Origin: Loktanella sp.
GTDB lineage: Bacteria > Pseudomonadota > Alphaproteobacteria > Rhodobacterales > Rhodobacteraceae
Length of the DNA: 50,455 nucleotides
Assembly: GCA_020201155.1 (NCBI GenBank)
Contig: JAIVHI010000009.1
Coordinates: forward strand, 1-50,455
Direction: 5' to 3'
Position numbers and translations under genes: made by a program. Below are positions 26,237 through 34,864 of this stretch, one piece after another. How positions within the stretch are numbered: position 1 is the first letter of the stretch; each line of letters begins with the position of its first letter. The notes under the pieces were generated by a model. That model did no database searches, was not told the origin of the DNA, and saw nothing but the letters and a program-made list of their open reading frames with translations.

Positions 26237-26237
26237 A

Positions 26238-26265
26238 CGGGTGCTGGCCCTTTCGGGCCAGCCCG
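26238..26265. terminator. Bidirectional hairpin between bamE and msrB
   Basis: GCTGGCCC (26243-26250) pairs with GGGCCAGC (26255-26262) around TTTC, extended by CGG/CCG outside. It lies between two convergent stop codons. No T tract, so termination strength is uncertain. Confidence 0.6.
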
Positions 26266-26270
26266 CTCCG

Positions 26271-26663
26271 CTAGTCTTGCGGTTCGAAGTTCAAAGCGAC
26301 GCCATTCATGCAATAGCGCAGACCCGTCGGCGCGGGACCATCGGGAAAGACATGTCCCAGATGACCGTCGCAGCGGGCACAGTGCACTTCGGTGCGGCGC
26401 ATGAAGAACGACCGGTCGACGGTTTCGCCCACCGCGTCGGGGTTGATCGGAGCATAGAAGGACGGCCAGCCGGTCCCGCTTTCGAACTTCGTTTCCTGCT
26501 CGAACAGCGGCAGGCCGCAGCCCGCGCAGGTGAAGACGCCGGGGTCCTTGGGAAAGTCATCGTGCGTTCCCGCACGCTCGGTGCCATGTTTGCGCATGAC
26601 CTTGAAGGCTTCGGGCGACAGGTCCTCGCGCCATTCGCTTTCGGTTTTCTCGATTTTTTCCAT
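26271..26663 (-). CDS. msrB: Peptide-methionine (R)-S-oxide reductase
   Basis: 130 aa. Reduces methionine-R-sulfoxide in proteins. The four zinc cysteines (C46, C49, C95, C98) and the catalytic Cys118 in RYCMNGVAL are present, as is ESGTGWPSFY. The start at MEKIEKTESEWRE is chosen because it is where the fold begins; longer upstream frames are not family-like. Divergent from the olsB-type gene. Confidence 0.95.
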   Translation of the reverse strand: MEKIEKTESEWREDLSPEAFKVMRKHGTERAGTHDDFPKDPGVFTCAGCGLPLFEQETKFESGTGWPSFYAPINPDAVGETVDRSFFMRRTEVHCARCDGHLGHVFPDGPAPTGLRYCMNGVALNFEPQD

Positions 26664-26743
26664 CTCGGCGTCCTTTGGTCTGGCCTTTGTCCGGCGTTTG
26701 ATACTCAGATAGGGGCAGAGCGACAGGAGCCAAGAGGCAACCG

Positions 26744-27155
26744 ATGACCGCGCCTTTCCACAGAGGCCGCTACCGCGTGAGACTGTCCGAGACCAGCGAC
26801 GATCTTGTCGCCTGCCAGCGGCTGCGCCACGCCTGCTTTTTCGGACATCCGGGCCTTGATCGCGACGCCTATGACGCGACATGCGACCATTCTCGGCGAC
26901 AGGCACCGTGGTCCCGATGCACTGCGGCCGCGGGCGCTGACGGATGAAGCGGTGCCGCTGGCAGGGCCCTACGATCCGCGCCGCGCCGTGCAGTCCCTGC
27001 CATCCCTGATGCGCAGCTATCTGAACCTTGGGGGCTGGGTGGGGGATGATGCCGTCGTGGACCGCGAGATGAACACGCTTCATGTCTTCACGGCGCTCGA
27101 GGTGGACCGTGTGCCGCCGCGCCGCGCCCAAAGTCTGCGGGCTGTACGCGGCTGA
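26744..27155 (+). pseudogene. olsB: Ornithine N-acyltransferase-like (OlsB-type GNAT), internal deletion with frameshift
   Basis: OlsB makes lyso-ornithine lipid. The N-terminal frame (GRYRVRLSETSDDLVACQRL, then DAYDATCDH) matches the start of the family. The C-terminal frame (LPSLMRSYLNLGGWVGDDAV, then NTLHVFTALEV) matches its end. The central acyltransferase core, including the acyl-ACP site, is absent, with the junction near 26887-26892. The locus is 412 bp against about 770 expected; about 350 bp is missing. No olsA-type acyltransferase follows; the next gene is an ABC-F ATPase. As written it cannot be functional. Confidence 0.78.
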
Positions 27156-27242
27156 GGCGGTGGAATGGATATTTGAGGCAAGATGATGACAGGTGTTGCG
27201 CTGCATCTTGCGCCCTTCGCGCGGGCGGCTTAGCTGGGCCTC

Positions 27243-29063
27243 ATGGCACGCACACCTCTTTTACAGCTTTCCGAGATTTCCCTGACCTTTGGTGGGGACC
27301 CCGTTTTTGCCGGGTTGTCCCTGGTCGTTCAGCCCGGCGATCGGGTCGCCCTTGTCGGGCGGAACGGGTCGGGCAAGTCGACCCTGATGAAGGTCATGGC
27401 CGGGCTGGTCGAGACCGACAGCGGCGCCTGCGTGGCGGCCCCCGGTACGACAGTGGGCTACATGGAACAGGACCCCACGATGGAGGGGTTTGCGACGCTG
27501 GGCGATTATGCCGCCAGTGGTCTGGACGACAGCGAGGCCTACAAGGTCGAAATGGTCGCGGAAGGGTTGAAGTTCGATCCCGCCGGCGACGTGGCGACCG
27601 CCAGCGGTGGTGAGCGGCGGCGCGCGGCACTGGCCAAACTGATGGCCGAAGCGCCGGAACTGATGCTGCTGGACGAGCCGACGAACCACCTTGATATCGA
27701 GGCGATCGCATGGCTCGAGGCCGAGTTGAAGCAGACCCGCGCGGGCTTCGTGCTGATCAGCCACGACCGCGCGTTCCTGCGCAACCTGACGCGCGCGACG
27801 CTCTGGATCGACCGGGGCGAGGTGCGCCGGGTGGAACAGGGCTTTGAGCATTTCGAGGAATGGCGCGACAAGATCTGGGCCGACGAGGACATGCAGCGCC
27901 ACAAGCTCAACCGCAAGATCAAGGCCGAGGCGCGGTGGGCGGTCGAGGGGATCAGCGCCCGCCGCAAACGCAACCAGGGCCGTGTGCGGGCCCTGCAGGA
28001 TCTGCGGGCGGAACGCTCTGGCCAGATCAACCGGCAGGGCACGGCGGCGATGGCCTTTGAAGGCGGACCGACCAGCGGCAAGAAGGTGATCGAGGCCGCG
28101 GGGCTGATCAAGGCCTTCGACGGCAAGTCGATCGTCAACGGCTTCGATTTGACCGTGCAGCGCGGCGACCGGATCGCCTTTGTGGGACCCAACGGCGTGG
28201 GCAAGACGACGCTGATCAAGATGCTGCTGGGGCAGGAGGAGCCTGACGAAGGCACCATCAAGCACGGCACCAACCTTGAAATCGCGGTTTTCGATCAGGC
28301 GCGCGCGCAGCTGGATGGCGACATGACGCTGTGGGACAACCTTGTGTCCGACCCGTCGATGGGTGTGTCCGGCAAGTCCGACCAGATCATGGTGCGGGGC
28401 CAGCCCAAGCACGTCATCGGCTATCTCAAGGAGTTCCTGTTCGACGAATCGCAGGCCCGCGCCCCCGTCCGGTCGCTGTCGGGTGGCGAAAAGGCACGGC
28501 TTTTGCTCGCCAAGCTGATGGCCAAGGAAAGCAACCTGCTGATCCTCGACGAGCCGACCAACGATCTGGACATCGAGACGCTGGATCTGTTGCAGGACCT
28601 TCTGGGCGAATACGAAGGCACGGCCCTTCTTGTCAGCCACGACCGCGACTTTCTGGACCGTGTCGCCACGGCCACTGTGGCGATGGAAGGCAACGGCAAT
28701 GCCGTGCTTTATGCGGGCGGTTGGTCCGACTATCGCGCCCAGCGTGGTGCCGGGGCCTTCAACGGCAGGACGGACGGCAAGCCGGGTGGGAAAAAGCAGG
28801 GATCGGGCGCGAAGCAGGCGACAGAGACGAAGTCATCCGGCCTGTCCTTCACCGAAAAACACCGGCTGGAGGAACTGCCCGGCGTGATCGACCGGCTGAA
28901 CGCCGAGATCGCCAAGCTGGAGGTTCTGTTGTCGGACCCCGACCTGTTTACCGCGAACCCCGTGAAGTTCGAAAAGGCGACCGATGCGTTGACGGCACGG
29001 GCCATAGCCTTGGAAGAGGCCGAGACAGAGTGGCTGCAGCTTGAGGAAAAAGCCGCCAGCTAG
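27243..29063 (+). CDS. ABC-F family ATP-binding protein (Uup-like)
   Basis: 606 aa, intact. Two ABC cassettes without membrane domains: Walker A GRNGSGKS (about 39-46) with signature ASGGERRRA, and GPNGVGKT with signature LSGGEKARLLLAK, each followed by LLDEPTNHLD / ILDEPTNDLD. A C-terminal coiled-coil extension (about 535-606, FTEKHRLEELPGVIDRLNAE) points to the Uup group, whose members bind DNA or ribosomes. It acts in the cytoplasm on translation or replication-related substrates. Confidence 0.92.
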   Translation: MARTPLLQLSEISLTFGGDPVFAGLSLVVQPGDRVALVGRNGSGKSTLMKVMAGLVETDSGACVAAPGTTVGYMEQDPTMEGFATLGDYAASGLDDSEAYKVEMVAEGLKFDPAGDVATASGGERRRAALAKLMAEAPELMLLDEPTNHLDIEAIAWLEAELKQTRAGFVLISHDRAFLRNLTRATLWIDRGEVRRVEQGFEHFEEWRDKIWADEDMQRHKLNRKIKAEARWAVEGISARRKRNQGRVRALQDLRAERSGQINRQGTAAMAFEGGPTSGKKVIEAAGLIKAFDGKSIVNGFDLTVQRGDRIAFVGPNGVGKTTLIKMLLGQEEPDEGTIKHGTNLEIAVFDQARAQLDGDMTLWDNLVSDPSMGVSGKSDQIMVRGQPKHVIGYLKEFLFDESQARAPVRSLSGGEKARLLLAKLMAKESNLLILDEPTNDLDIETLDLLQDLLGEYEGTALLVSHDRDFLDRVATATVAMEGNGNAVLYAGGWSDYRAQRGAGAFNGRTDGKPGGKKQGSGAKQATETKSSGLSFTEKHRLEELPGVIDRLNAEIAKLEVLLSDPDLFTANPVKFEKATDALTARAIALEEAETEWLQLEEKAAS

Positions 29064-29225
29064 CCAGTGCTGTCAGTCTGGTAGCAGTGTCTCGTGTTCG
29101 GGGTGACCCGTCAGCCGACGGCTGCAGGCCGCTGACCCAGCAACAGGCCGAGACCCGCGCTTGTGTTTGCTTTGCTGCGACCGGCGCTATGTCAAAACCA
29201 GTGAGAGAAAGAGAAAGCCCCCACC

Positions 29226-30350
29226 ATGACACTTCTGATAATCTTCGTGATAATGGCCATCGGGGTTTCGTTCCTCTGCTCGATCCTTGAAGCTGTCCTG
29301 CTTTCGATCACGCCGTCCTTCGTCGAAGGCGCCGAGGAAGAACAGCCGGCTTTGGCAAAGAAACTGAGGACCCTGCGGGCCGATGTGGAACGCCCTCTCG
29401 CCGCGATCCTGTCGCTCAACACGATTGCGCATACAGTCGGGGCGACCGGGGCGGGCGCGCAGGCGGCCCTCGTGTTCGATGACACCGGTGTAGGCATCTT
29501 CTCGGCCGTTTTGACGTTCGGCATTCTCGTTCTGTCCGAAATCATCCCCAAGACTCTCGGCGCCACCTATTGGCGCGGTCTGGCGCCTTTCGCTGTTCGG
29601 GTCCTGCCATGGCTGATCATCGTCCAACTGCCCCTTGTGTGGATGAGCCAGGCGATCACGCGGGTGCTGACCGGTGGCGAACGTCACGCCGAAATCTCTC
29701 GCGGGGAGATCACCGCGCTGACGACCGCAGGCCAGCGTCTTGGCGTCGTCGCGGAAGATGAAACGCGGGTTGTAACCAACCTTTTCCGGCTGTCGGAGAT
29801 GTCAGCCCGCGAAATCATGACGCCACGCACGGTCATCGAACACCTTGGCGCCGACGAGACGGTCGATGCCGTCGTCAGTGCCCGGGACACCTTTCCCGTC
29901 TCTCGCTACATCGTCATCGGCGAGAACATCGACGATGTGAAAGGTTTCGTGCTGACCCGCGATCTTTTTCTGGCAGGGCTGCGCGACGGCAAGGACAGGA
30001 CCGTGTCGGCCTATACCCGCGACATTCAACGGCTTCGGGAAACCACGGACCTCGACACGCTTTTCGACCTTCTCATGGACGGCGAGGCGCATATCGCACT
30101 TGTCGAAGATGAATATGGGGGAACGGCGGGTCTCGTGACCATGGAAGACGTCATAGAAACTCTGCTTGGCGCTGAAATCGTAGATGAAAACGACGAAGCC
30201 GAAGATCTGCAAAAGGTCGCGAAACGACGGGCCATTCGTCGCAGGGACGCCCGATCTGCAAAAGGTCGCGAAACGACGTGCCATTCGCCGCAGGGACGCC
30301 CGCCGCAAGCCGGCCAAGTGACACGGCAGTTGGCGTGGGCGCAGGGCTGA
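29226..30350 (+). CDS. CNNM/CBS-domain membrane protein (CorC/HlyC-like) with altered C-terminus
   Basis: 374 aa. The N-terminal DUF21/CNNM membrane domain (about 1-150, with LSLNTIAHTVGATGAG and VLSEIIPKTLG) is followed by a CBS pair (about 195-315, MTPRTVIEHLG and LVEDEYGGTAGLVTMED). Proteins of this type are linked to Mg2+/Co2+ efflux. The C-terminus is altered: a 49-bp tandem duplication shifts the frame at about residue 344, replacing an expected end around RRRDARRKPAK with a 35-residue unrelated tail. The original stop is still visible out of frame after 30301. The membrane and CBS domains are unaffected. Confidence 0.88.
   Translation: MTLLIIFVIMAIGVSFLCSILEAVLLSITPSFVEGAEEEQPALAKKLRTLRADVERPLAAILSLNTIAHTVGATGAGAQAALVFDDTGVGIFSAVLTFGILVLSEIIPKTLGATYWRGLAPFAVRVLPWLIIVQLPLVWMSQAITRVLTGGERHAEISRGEITALTTAGQRLGVVAEDETRVVTNLFRLSEMSAREIMTPRTVIEHLGADETVDAVVSARDTFPVSRYIVIGENIDDVKGFVLTRDLFLAGLRDGKDRTVSAYTRDIQRLRETTDLDTLFDLLMDGEAHIALVEDEYGGTAGLVTMEDVIETLLGAEIVDENDEAEDLQKVAKRRAIRRRDARSAKGRETTCHSPQGRPPQAGQVTRQLAWAQG
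30204..30301 (+). repeat. 49-bp imperfect tandem duplication
   Basis: Copies at 30204-30252 and 30253-30301 begin GATCTGCAAAAGGTCGCGAA and differ at two positions. Because 49 is not a multiple of three, the second copy is read in another frame. Confidence 0.95.
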
Positions 30351-30559
30351 CGGAGCATTTCGTGTGCCATCGTTGGTAGGTGACATGAGCCGAGGCCGGC
30401 TGTTTATCTTGCGACTGTGATCCTGCCGAACCAAGACCCGTGCTTGATGCAGGGGAGAGGGGAGCGATACCGGCGCTGTGTGCTTCATGTCTGCTGTGAA
30501 GCCCAAAGTGTCGGATTCTGCAGATTGTCCGAAGGGCTGCTATTGGGTCAGAAGTCTGA

Positions 30560-30937
30560 TCATGACCCTCCCGTCAAATCTTCAGCGAGCATCATTGCGT
30601 TGCCATCTGGGTCATGGAAAGTTGCTGTCTTGACCATGCCTTCAACGACATCTGTGTCGCCATCAAATCTCACTTTGGCCTGTTCCAGCTTTTGCCTCGC
30701 CGTATCCAGATCAGCGACACCGAATACGGGAACGCAGTTGCCCGGCGCAGGCTTGGTATGCTCGCCCAGTCCAATCGTCACCCCTTTTGTATTCGTCTGA
30801 AGTTCTGACCACCCCGCCTCATCTGCATGGTAGATTGTGTCAAACCCAAGCATGCTTTTGTACCACTCAGCACTCGCATGGCGGTCTTTGACTGAAATCG
30901 AAATCGTGATGGTCTCTTTCAACGAAACTAGCGACAT
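30560..30937 (-). CDS. VOC (glyoxalase/bleomycin-resistance-like) protein
   Basis: 125 aa. The two beta-alpha-beta-beta-beta modules of the vicinal oxygen chelate fold are visible: ITISISVKDRHASAEWYKSM, then VPVFGVADLDTARQKLE and TATFHDPDGNAMMLAED. The metal-site His and Glu near the end are plausible. Substrate cannot be predicted. It diverges from the HxlR-type regulator with 39 bp between starts, so it is its likely target. Base composition is lower in GC than the neighbours. Confidence 0.85.
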   Translation of the reverse strand: MSLVSLKETITISISVKDRHASAEWYKSMLGFDTIYHADEAGWSELQTNTKGVTIGLGEHTKPAPGNCVPVFGVADLDTARQKLEQAKVRFDGDTDVVEGMVKTATFHDPDGNAMMLAEDLTGGS

Positions 30938-30960
30938 AGTCTTTCCTTTTGACTTAAAAT

Positions 30961-30973
30961 GTATTAACTATAC
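30961..30973. promoter_or_regulatory. Candidate operator between VOC and HxlR-type genes
   Basis: GTAT-N5-ATAC (GTATTAACTATAC) is a perfect inverted repeat in the 39-bp AT-rich gap between the two divergent starts, ending three bases before the regulator ATG. HxlR-type regulators bind short TA-rich repeats of this kind. Assignment is inference. Confidence 0.35.
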
Positions 30974-30976
30974 TTT

Positions 30977-31519
30977 ATGAACATTGAGACGTTTGTCAAC
31001 ACGACATCAAGAGCTTGGGCCATTCCTATTTTGGCGAACCTGCATGCAGGCATTGCCGGGCGTCAGGCGCCGCTGCTAGCGGCAACTGGAGCGAGCAGGA
31101 CTGCTTTTGCCCAAAGCATGGATCACTTGATCGCTATGGGATTGCTGGAACGAAATCCCGGTTATGGCCATCCGTTGCGTCCGGAGTTTCGTTTGACAAG
31201 TCTTGGCGTCACCGCCGCTGCCATCGCCAACAGGATTCAAAGCGTCACCGCTGACGAAGATCAGGACTTACTTCGCCGCTCATGGACTTTGCCGGTGCTG
31301 ACGGCAATCCACAGGCCGAGCCACTTCACTGATATCAGACGAAACCTGCGAACGATTACGGATCGCGCTTTGTCGCAATCGTTGAGATCGATGGAAGTCA
31401 GAAACTGGGTGTGTCGTAAGGTTGATGAGGGTGCTCGCCCTCCAAGGTCAATTTATAGCGCTGTAAACACTGGCAGTAAGATAAGTAGCATCATCGCGCC
31501 TGAAATTACCTTCGTATAG
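30977..31519 (+). CDS. HxlR-like regulator with two winged-helix domains
   Basis: 180 aa. The C-terminal half matches HxlR regulators: RRSWTLPVLTAIHRPSHFTD, then ITDRALSQSLRSME, and YSAVNTGSKI. The N-terminal half (RAWAIPILANLHAGIAGRQA, then MDHLIAMGLLERNPGYGHPL and FRLTSLG) looks like a second winged helix of the same type, so the chain may mimic a dimer. Classic HxlR proteins have one such domain of about 110 residues. Probably controls the divergent VOC gene. AT-richer than its surroundings, hinting at transfer. Confidence 0.78.
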   Translation: MNIETFVNTTSRAWAIPILANLHAGIAGRQAPLLAATGASRTAFAQSMDHLIAMGLLERNPGYGHPLRPEFRLTSLGVTAAAIANRIQSVTADEDQDLLRRSWTLPVLTAIHRPSHFTDIRRNLRTITDRALSQSLRSMEVRNWVCRKVDEGARPPRSIYSAVNTGSKISSIIAPEITFV

Positions 31520-31646
31520 CAAAACCAGCCGTTCGCGCAGCCGCAGCGAATTTACGCACTGTCCGCAAAGCCACACCAACTTGCAAAGGATCCCGATTAA
31601 TTCTTGCAAGGCGCTCACGCGACATCGTCTGGCAAGGGAAGGTCAT
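31506..31646 (-). other. Weak 46-codon frame in the gap between the HxlR-type gene and the iron-binding protein gene
   Basis: The 206-bp gap contains one minus-strand frame whose middle reads MSRERLARINRDPLQVGVAL and which overlaps the regulator's 3' end by 14 bp. It has the charge pattern of a DNA-binding or recombinase remnant, but I cannot place it in a family and see no good ribosome-binding site. It may be a gene fragment or chance. Confidence 0.2.
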
Positions 31647-31678
31647 TCGCTCACCTGTGCGCCGTCAATTTCCAATAC

Positions 31679-31707
31679 AAAAGGCCCGCCGCTCGGACGG
31701 GCCTTTT
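31679..31707. terminator. Bidirectional Rho-independent terminator
   Basis: AAAAGGCCCG (31679-31688) pairs with CGGGCCTTTT (31698-31707); T-rich tails lie on both sides. It sits 18 bp after the stop of the convergent iron-binding protein gene and 160 bp after the HxlR-type gene. Confidence 0.85.
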
Positions 31708-31724
31708 CTTTTTATTACTGTGAC

Positions 31725-32726
31725 TTATCCGTCGAAGTTCACCTGCTCCATGATCCGCAGAGCGGTCTCGCGGTTGGCGGCCAGTTCGTCGAGCGGGGTG
31801 GTGTCGGCTTCGAAATCACCCCAGCTTTCGACCACGTCGGCCAGTTCCGCACCCTCGAGAACCGGGTATTCATAGTTCTCTTCGGCGTAGATGGCCTGCG
31901 CTTCCGCAGAGACGAGGAATTCCATCAGCCCTTGCGCTTCGGCGGGATCGCTGGCGCTGCGGGTCATGCCGATGCCCGACACGTTCACATGAGTGCCGCC
32001 GTCCTCGAAGGTCGGGAACACGATGCGGACGCTGTCGGCCCATTCGGTCTGCTCTTCGTTCTCGAGCATCTTGCCCATGTAGTAGGTGTTGCCAAGGCTG
32101 ATGTCGCACTGGCCGGCCCAGATCGCGCGGACCTGTGCGCGGTCGTTGCCTTCGGGCTTGCGGGCAAGGTTGGCTTTCACGCCCTCGGCCCAGTCTGTCG
32201 CGGCTTCTTCGCCATGATGGGCGACAACGGCGGCGAGCAGGGCAAGATTGTAGTTATGCAGGCCCGAGCGGGTGCAGATGCGGCCTTCCCACTTGGGATC
32301 GGCAAGGTCTTCGTAGGTGGTGACTTCGCCCTCGGCCACGTTTTCCTTGCTCGCATAGACGATACGGGCGCGGGTGGTCAGACCGAACCAGAGGTTGTCG
32401 TCGGACTGCAGGTTTTCGGGCACGGCGTCTTCCAGAACGTCGCTTTCGACCGGCTGCAAGACGCCGGCTTCGGCCACACGGCTGAGGTTGGCGATGTCGA
32501 CATCCATCACGATATCGGCGGGCGAACGGTCGCCCTCGATGGTCAGACGCTCGACCAGACCGTCCTGCACGAAGGACAGCTCCACGGCGACGCCGGTCTC
32601 TTCTGTATAGGCGTCGATCACCGGCTGGATCAGTTCGGGCTGGCGGGTGGTGTAGACGGTCAGGTCAGCCAGTGCCGGGGTTGCGCCAAGGCAGGCGGTG
32701 GCAAGGAGAGTTGCGCGCAGGGTCAT
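31725..32726 (-). CDS. Ferric iron ABC transporter substrate-binding protein (FbpA-like)
   Basis: 333 aa. The start at 32726 begins a clean signal peptide (MTLRATLLATACLGATPALA); a longer upstream frame would bury it. The mature protein begins DLTVYTTRQPEL and contains the NTYYMGKM motif, whose adjacent tyrosines coordinate Fe3+ in FbpA proteins. It collects periplasmic ferric iron for an inner-membrane permease. No permease or ATPase genes are adjacent, so these must be elsewhere. Iron-responsive control is expected, but no clear Irr or iron-Rhodo box is visible to me. Confidence 0.92.
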   Translation of the reverse strand: MTLRATLLATACLGATPALADLTVYTTRQPELIQPVIDAYTEETGVAVELSFVQDGLVERLTIEGDRSPADIVMDVDIANLSRVAEAGVLQPVESDVLEDAVPENLQSDDNLWFGLTTRARIVYASKENVAEGEVTTYEDLADPKWEGRICTRSGLHNYNLALLAAVVAHHGEEAATDWAEGVKANLARKPEGNDRAQVRAIWAGQCDISLGNTYYMGKMLENEEQTEWADSVRIVFPTFEDGGTHVNVSGIGMTRSASDPAEAQGLMEFLVSAEAQAIYAEENYEYPVLEGAELADVVESWGDFEADTTPLDELAANRETALRIMEQVNFDG

Positions 32727-32803
32727 ATCAGGACTCCGTTTGAAGGTTTCACTGCGCCCTACTAGTCCGACCTTTTTTGTCGGGTCAAGTGTACCTGATA
32801 GAT

Positions 32804-33622
32804 TTAGTCGCCTTTTTCTTTCGCCTTCGCGGCATCCCACAGCCTGTCCATCTCGTTCAGGTCACTGTCGGCAGGCGTGCGTCCCTGTGCCGACAGCGCG
32901 TCCTCGATGGCCTCGAACCGGCGCGTGAACTTGGCGTTGGCGGCGCGCAGGGCCTCTTCGGGGTCCACGGCAAGGTGGCGGCCCAGATTGGCGATGACGA
33001 ACAGAAGGTCGCCGTATTCCTCGATGATCTCGGCTTGCGTCAGGGTGTCCCGTGCTTCGGCCAGCTCGCCCGCTTCTTCGCTGATCTTGTCGACGACCTG
33101 TCCGATCTCGGGCCAGTCAAAGCCCACCCGTGCGGCACGTTTCTGCAGCTTCACTGCCCGCGTCAGCCCCGGCAGCCCCAGCGCCACCCCGTCCAGCGTG
33201 CGTTTCTGTGCCTTGCCCGCGCGTTCCCTCGCCTTGATCGCCTCCCAATCGGCGACCTGCTGGTCAGCCGACTTGTCGCGGGTTTCGTCGCCGAAAACAT
33301 GGGGGTGGCGGGCGATCATCTTTTCGCTGATCGCCCGCACGACATCCTCGAATGTGAAAAGCCCGGCTTCCGCGCTCATTTGCGTGTGATAGACCGTCTG
33401 TAACAGCAGGTCGCCCAACTCGCCTTCTAGGTCGGGCCAGTCCTTGCGCTGGATCGCATCCGCGACCTCGTAGGCTTCCTCGATGGTATAGGGTGCGATG
33501 CTGTCGAAATCCTGTTCGATGTCCCAGGGACAGCCGGTTTGCGGGTCGCGCAGCCTGCGCATGATCTCCAAAAGCCGCGGCATGCCGCCGTTGGGGTCGT
33601 CTATCAGGTCGTCTTTCGCCAT
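32804..33622 (-). CDS. mazG: Nucleoside triphosphate pyrophosphohydrolase MazG
   Basis: 272 aa, two tandem MazG domains. The Mg-binding helices are present in both: YTIEEAYEVADAI with LEGELGDLLLQ, and SEEAGELAEA with EEYGDLLFVIANL. Starts after a GCPWD-containing N-terminal region typical of the family. Hydrolyses NTPs to NMP and PPi, lowering aberrant nucleotides. Upstream of the iron-binding protein gene by 77 bp in the same direction, which appears functionally unrelated. Confidence 0.94.
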   Translation of the reverse strand: MAKDDLIDDPNGGMPRLLEIMRRLRDPQTGCPWDIEQDFDSIAPYTIEEAYEVADAIQRKDWPDLEGELGDLLLQTVYHTQMSAEAGLFTFEDVVRAISEKMIARHPHVFGDETRDKSADQQVADWEAIKARERAGKAQKRTLDGVALGLPGLTRAVKLQKRAARVGFDWPEIGQVVDKISEEAGELAEARDTLTQAEIIEEYGDLLFVIANLGRHLAVDPEEALRAANAKFTRRFEAIEDALSAQGRTPADSDLNEMDRLWDAAKAKEKGD

Positions 33623-33683
33623 TGTGCGGGGGCCTTTCGTGGTATTGGGTGAACCCTAACACCACGAACCGAGAGCGCCAGCC

Positions 33684-34856
33684 ATGCCCATCCTCAACCG
33701 CATCGGAGACATCCAACCCGAGATGACGGAATGGCGCCGCCATCTGCATACGATCCCCGAGCTGATGTTCGACTGCTACAGGACGGCATCCTTCGTGGCC
33801 GAGCGGCTGCGGGAATTCGGCGTGGACGAGATTTACGAAGGCATCGCCCAAACCGGGATCGTGGCGATCATCAACGGGCAGGGCGACGGGCCGACGATGG
33901 GCCTGCGCGCCGACATGGATGCGCTGCCGATGGATGAAACGACCGACCATGATTACCAGTCGACCGTTCCCGGCATGATGCATGCCTGCGGCCACGACGG
34001 TCACATGACGATGCTTCTGGGCGCTGCGAAATATCTGGCCGAGACGCGCAATTTCAAAGGCCGCGTCGCGCTGATCTTCCAGCCCGCCGAGGAAGAGGGC
34101 GCGGGCGGCAACGCCATGGTGAACGAGGGTGTGCTCGACCGCTTTGGCGTCGATCAGGTCTATGCGCTGCACAATGCGCCCGGCACGCCGGTGGGTCACT
34201 TCTACACCACGCGCGGGCCGATCATGGCGGCAGTCGATACATTCGAGATCACCCTGAACGGGCGCGGCGGTCACGGCGCCTTTCCGCAGGATTGCATCGA
34301 CCCCATCGTCGCGGCGGTCAGCATCGTGCAGGCAATCCAGACGATCACCAGCCGCAACCACGACGGACGCAAGGATATCGTGATTTCCGTCACGCAGATC
34401 CACGCGGGCACCGTCAACAACGTGATACCGGAAACCGCCTATATCAACGGCACGGTCCGCACCTTCGACGCCGACGTGCAGGCGCTGGTGCAAAAGCGCC
34501 TGAAGGAAATCGTCGAAGGGCAGGCCGCATCCTTCGGCGTGACGGCGGACTACAGCTACGAAGTCGGCTATCCGGCCACGGTGAACGATCCGCTCAAGGC
34601 GGATTTCGCGGTTTCGGTCGCGCGCGAAGTCGCGGGCGATGCGGCAGTCAACGACGCCGCCATCCCCGAAATGGGGGCCGAGGATTTTTCCTACATGCTG
34701 AACAAACGCCCGGGCGCTTATCTGTTCATCGGGAACGGTGATACCGCAGGCTTGCATCATCAGTCCTATGATTTTACCGATGATACAGCAGCTTACGGCG
34801 CGTCCTTCTTTGCGCGCCTTGTCGAGAGGGCCCAGCCCGTCATCACTGACATCTAG
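33684..34856 (+). CDS. M20 family amidohydrolase / aminoacylase
   Basis: 390 aa. Metal-site motifs of the hippurate hydrolase/aminoacylase group: GLRADMDALPMDE, MHACGHDGHM, QPAEEEGAGG and the C-terminal EMGAEDFSYML. An inserted dimerisation domain begins near ITLNGRGGHGAFPQ. Cleaves the acyl group from N-acyl amino acids or related amides. The agmatinase-like gene follows in 8 bp, suggesting a joint role in degradation of amide or guanidino compounds. Confidence 0.92.
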   Translation: MPILNRIGDIQPEMTEWRRHLHTIPELMFDCYRTASFVAERLREFGVDEIYEGIAQTGIVAIINGQGDGPTMGLRADMDALPMDETTDHDYQSTVPGMMHACGHDGHMTMLLGAAKYLAETRNFKGRVALIFQPAEEEGAGGNAMVNEGVLDRFGVDQVYALHNAPGTPVGHFYTTRGPIMAAVDTFEITLNGRGGHGAFPQDCIDPIVAAVSIVQAIQTITSRNHDGRKDIVISVTQIHAGTVNNVIPETAYINGTVRTFDADVQALVQKRLKEIVEGQAASFGVTADYSYEVGYPATVNDPLKADFAVSVAREVAGDAAVNDAAIPEMGAEDFSYMLNKRPGAYLFIGNGDTAGLHHQSYDFTDDTAAYGASFFARLVERAQPVITDI

Positions 34857-34864
34857 GATGAAAC

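Noticed and set aside
27261-28640. 459-codon minus-strand frame opposite the first ABC-F gene
   Set aside because: The plus strand has both Walker A and signature motifs in frame; the antisense frame is a shadow.
30351-30559. Gene in the 209-bp gap after the CNNM gene
   Set aside because: No frame with a ribosome-binding site or family resemblance; apparently non-coding.
32766-32784. CCGAC/GTCGG repeat with T run between mazG and the iron-binding protein gene as an iron box
   Set aside because: Does not match the Irr or iron-Rhodo box patterns I know; five-base arms are too short to claim.
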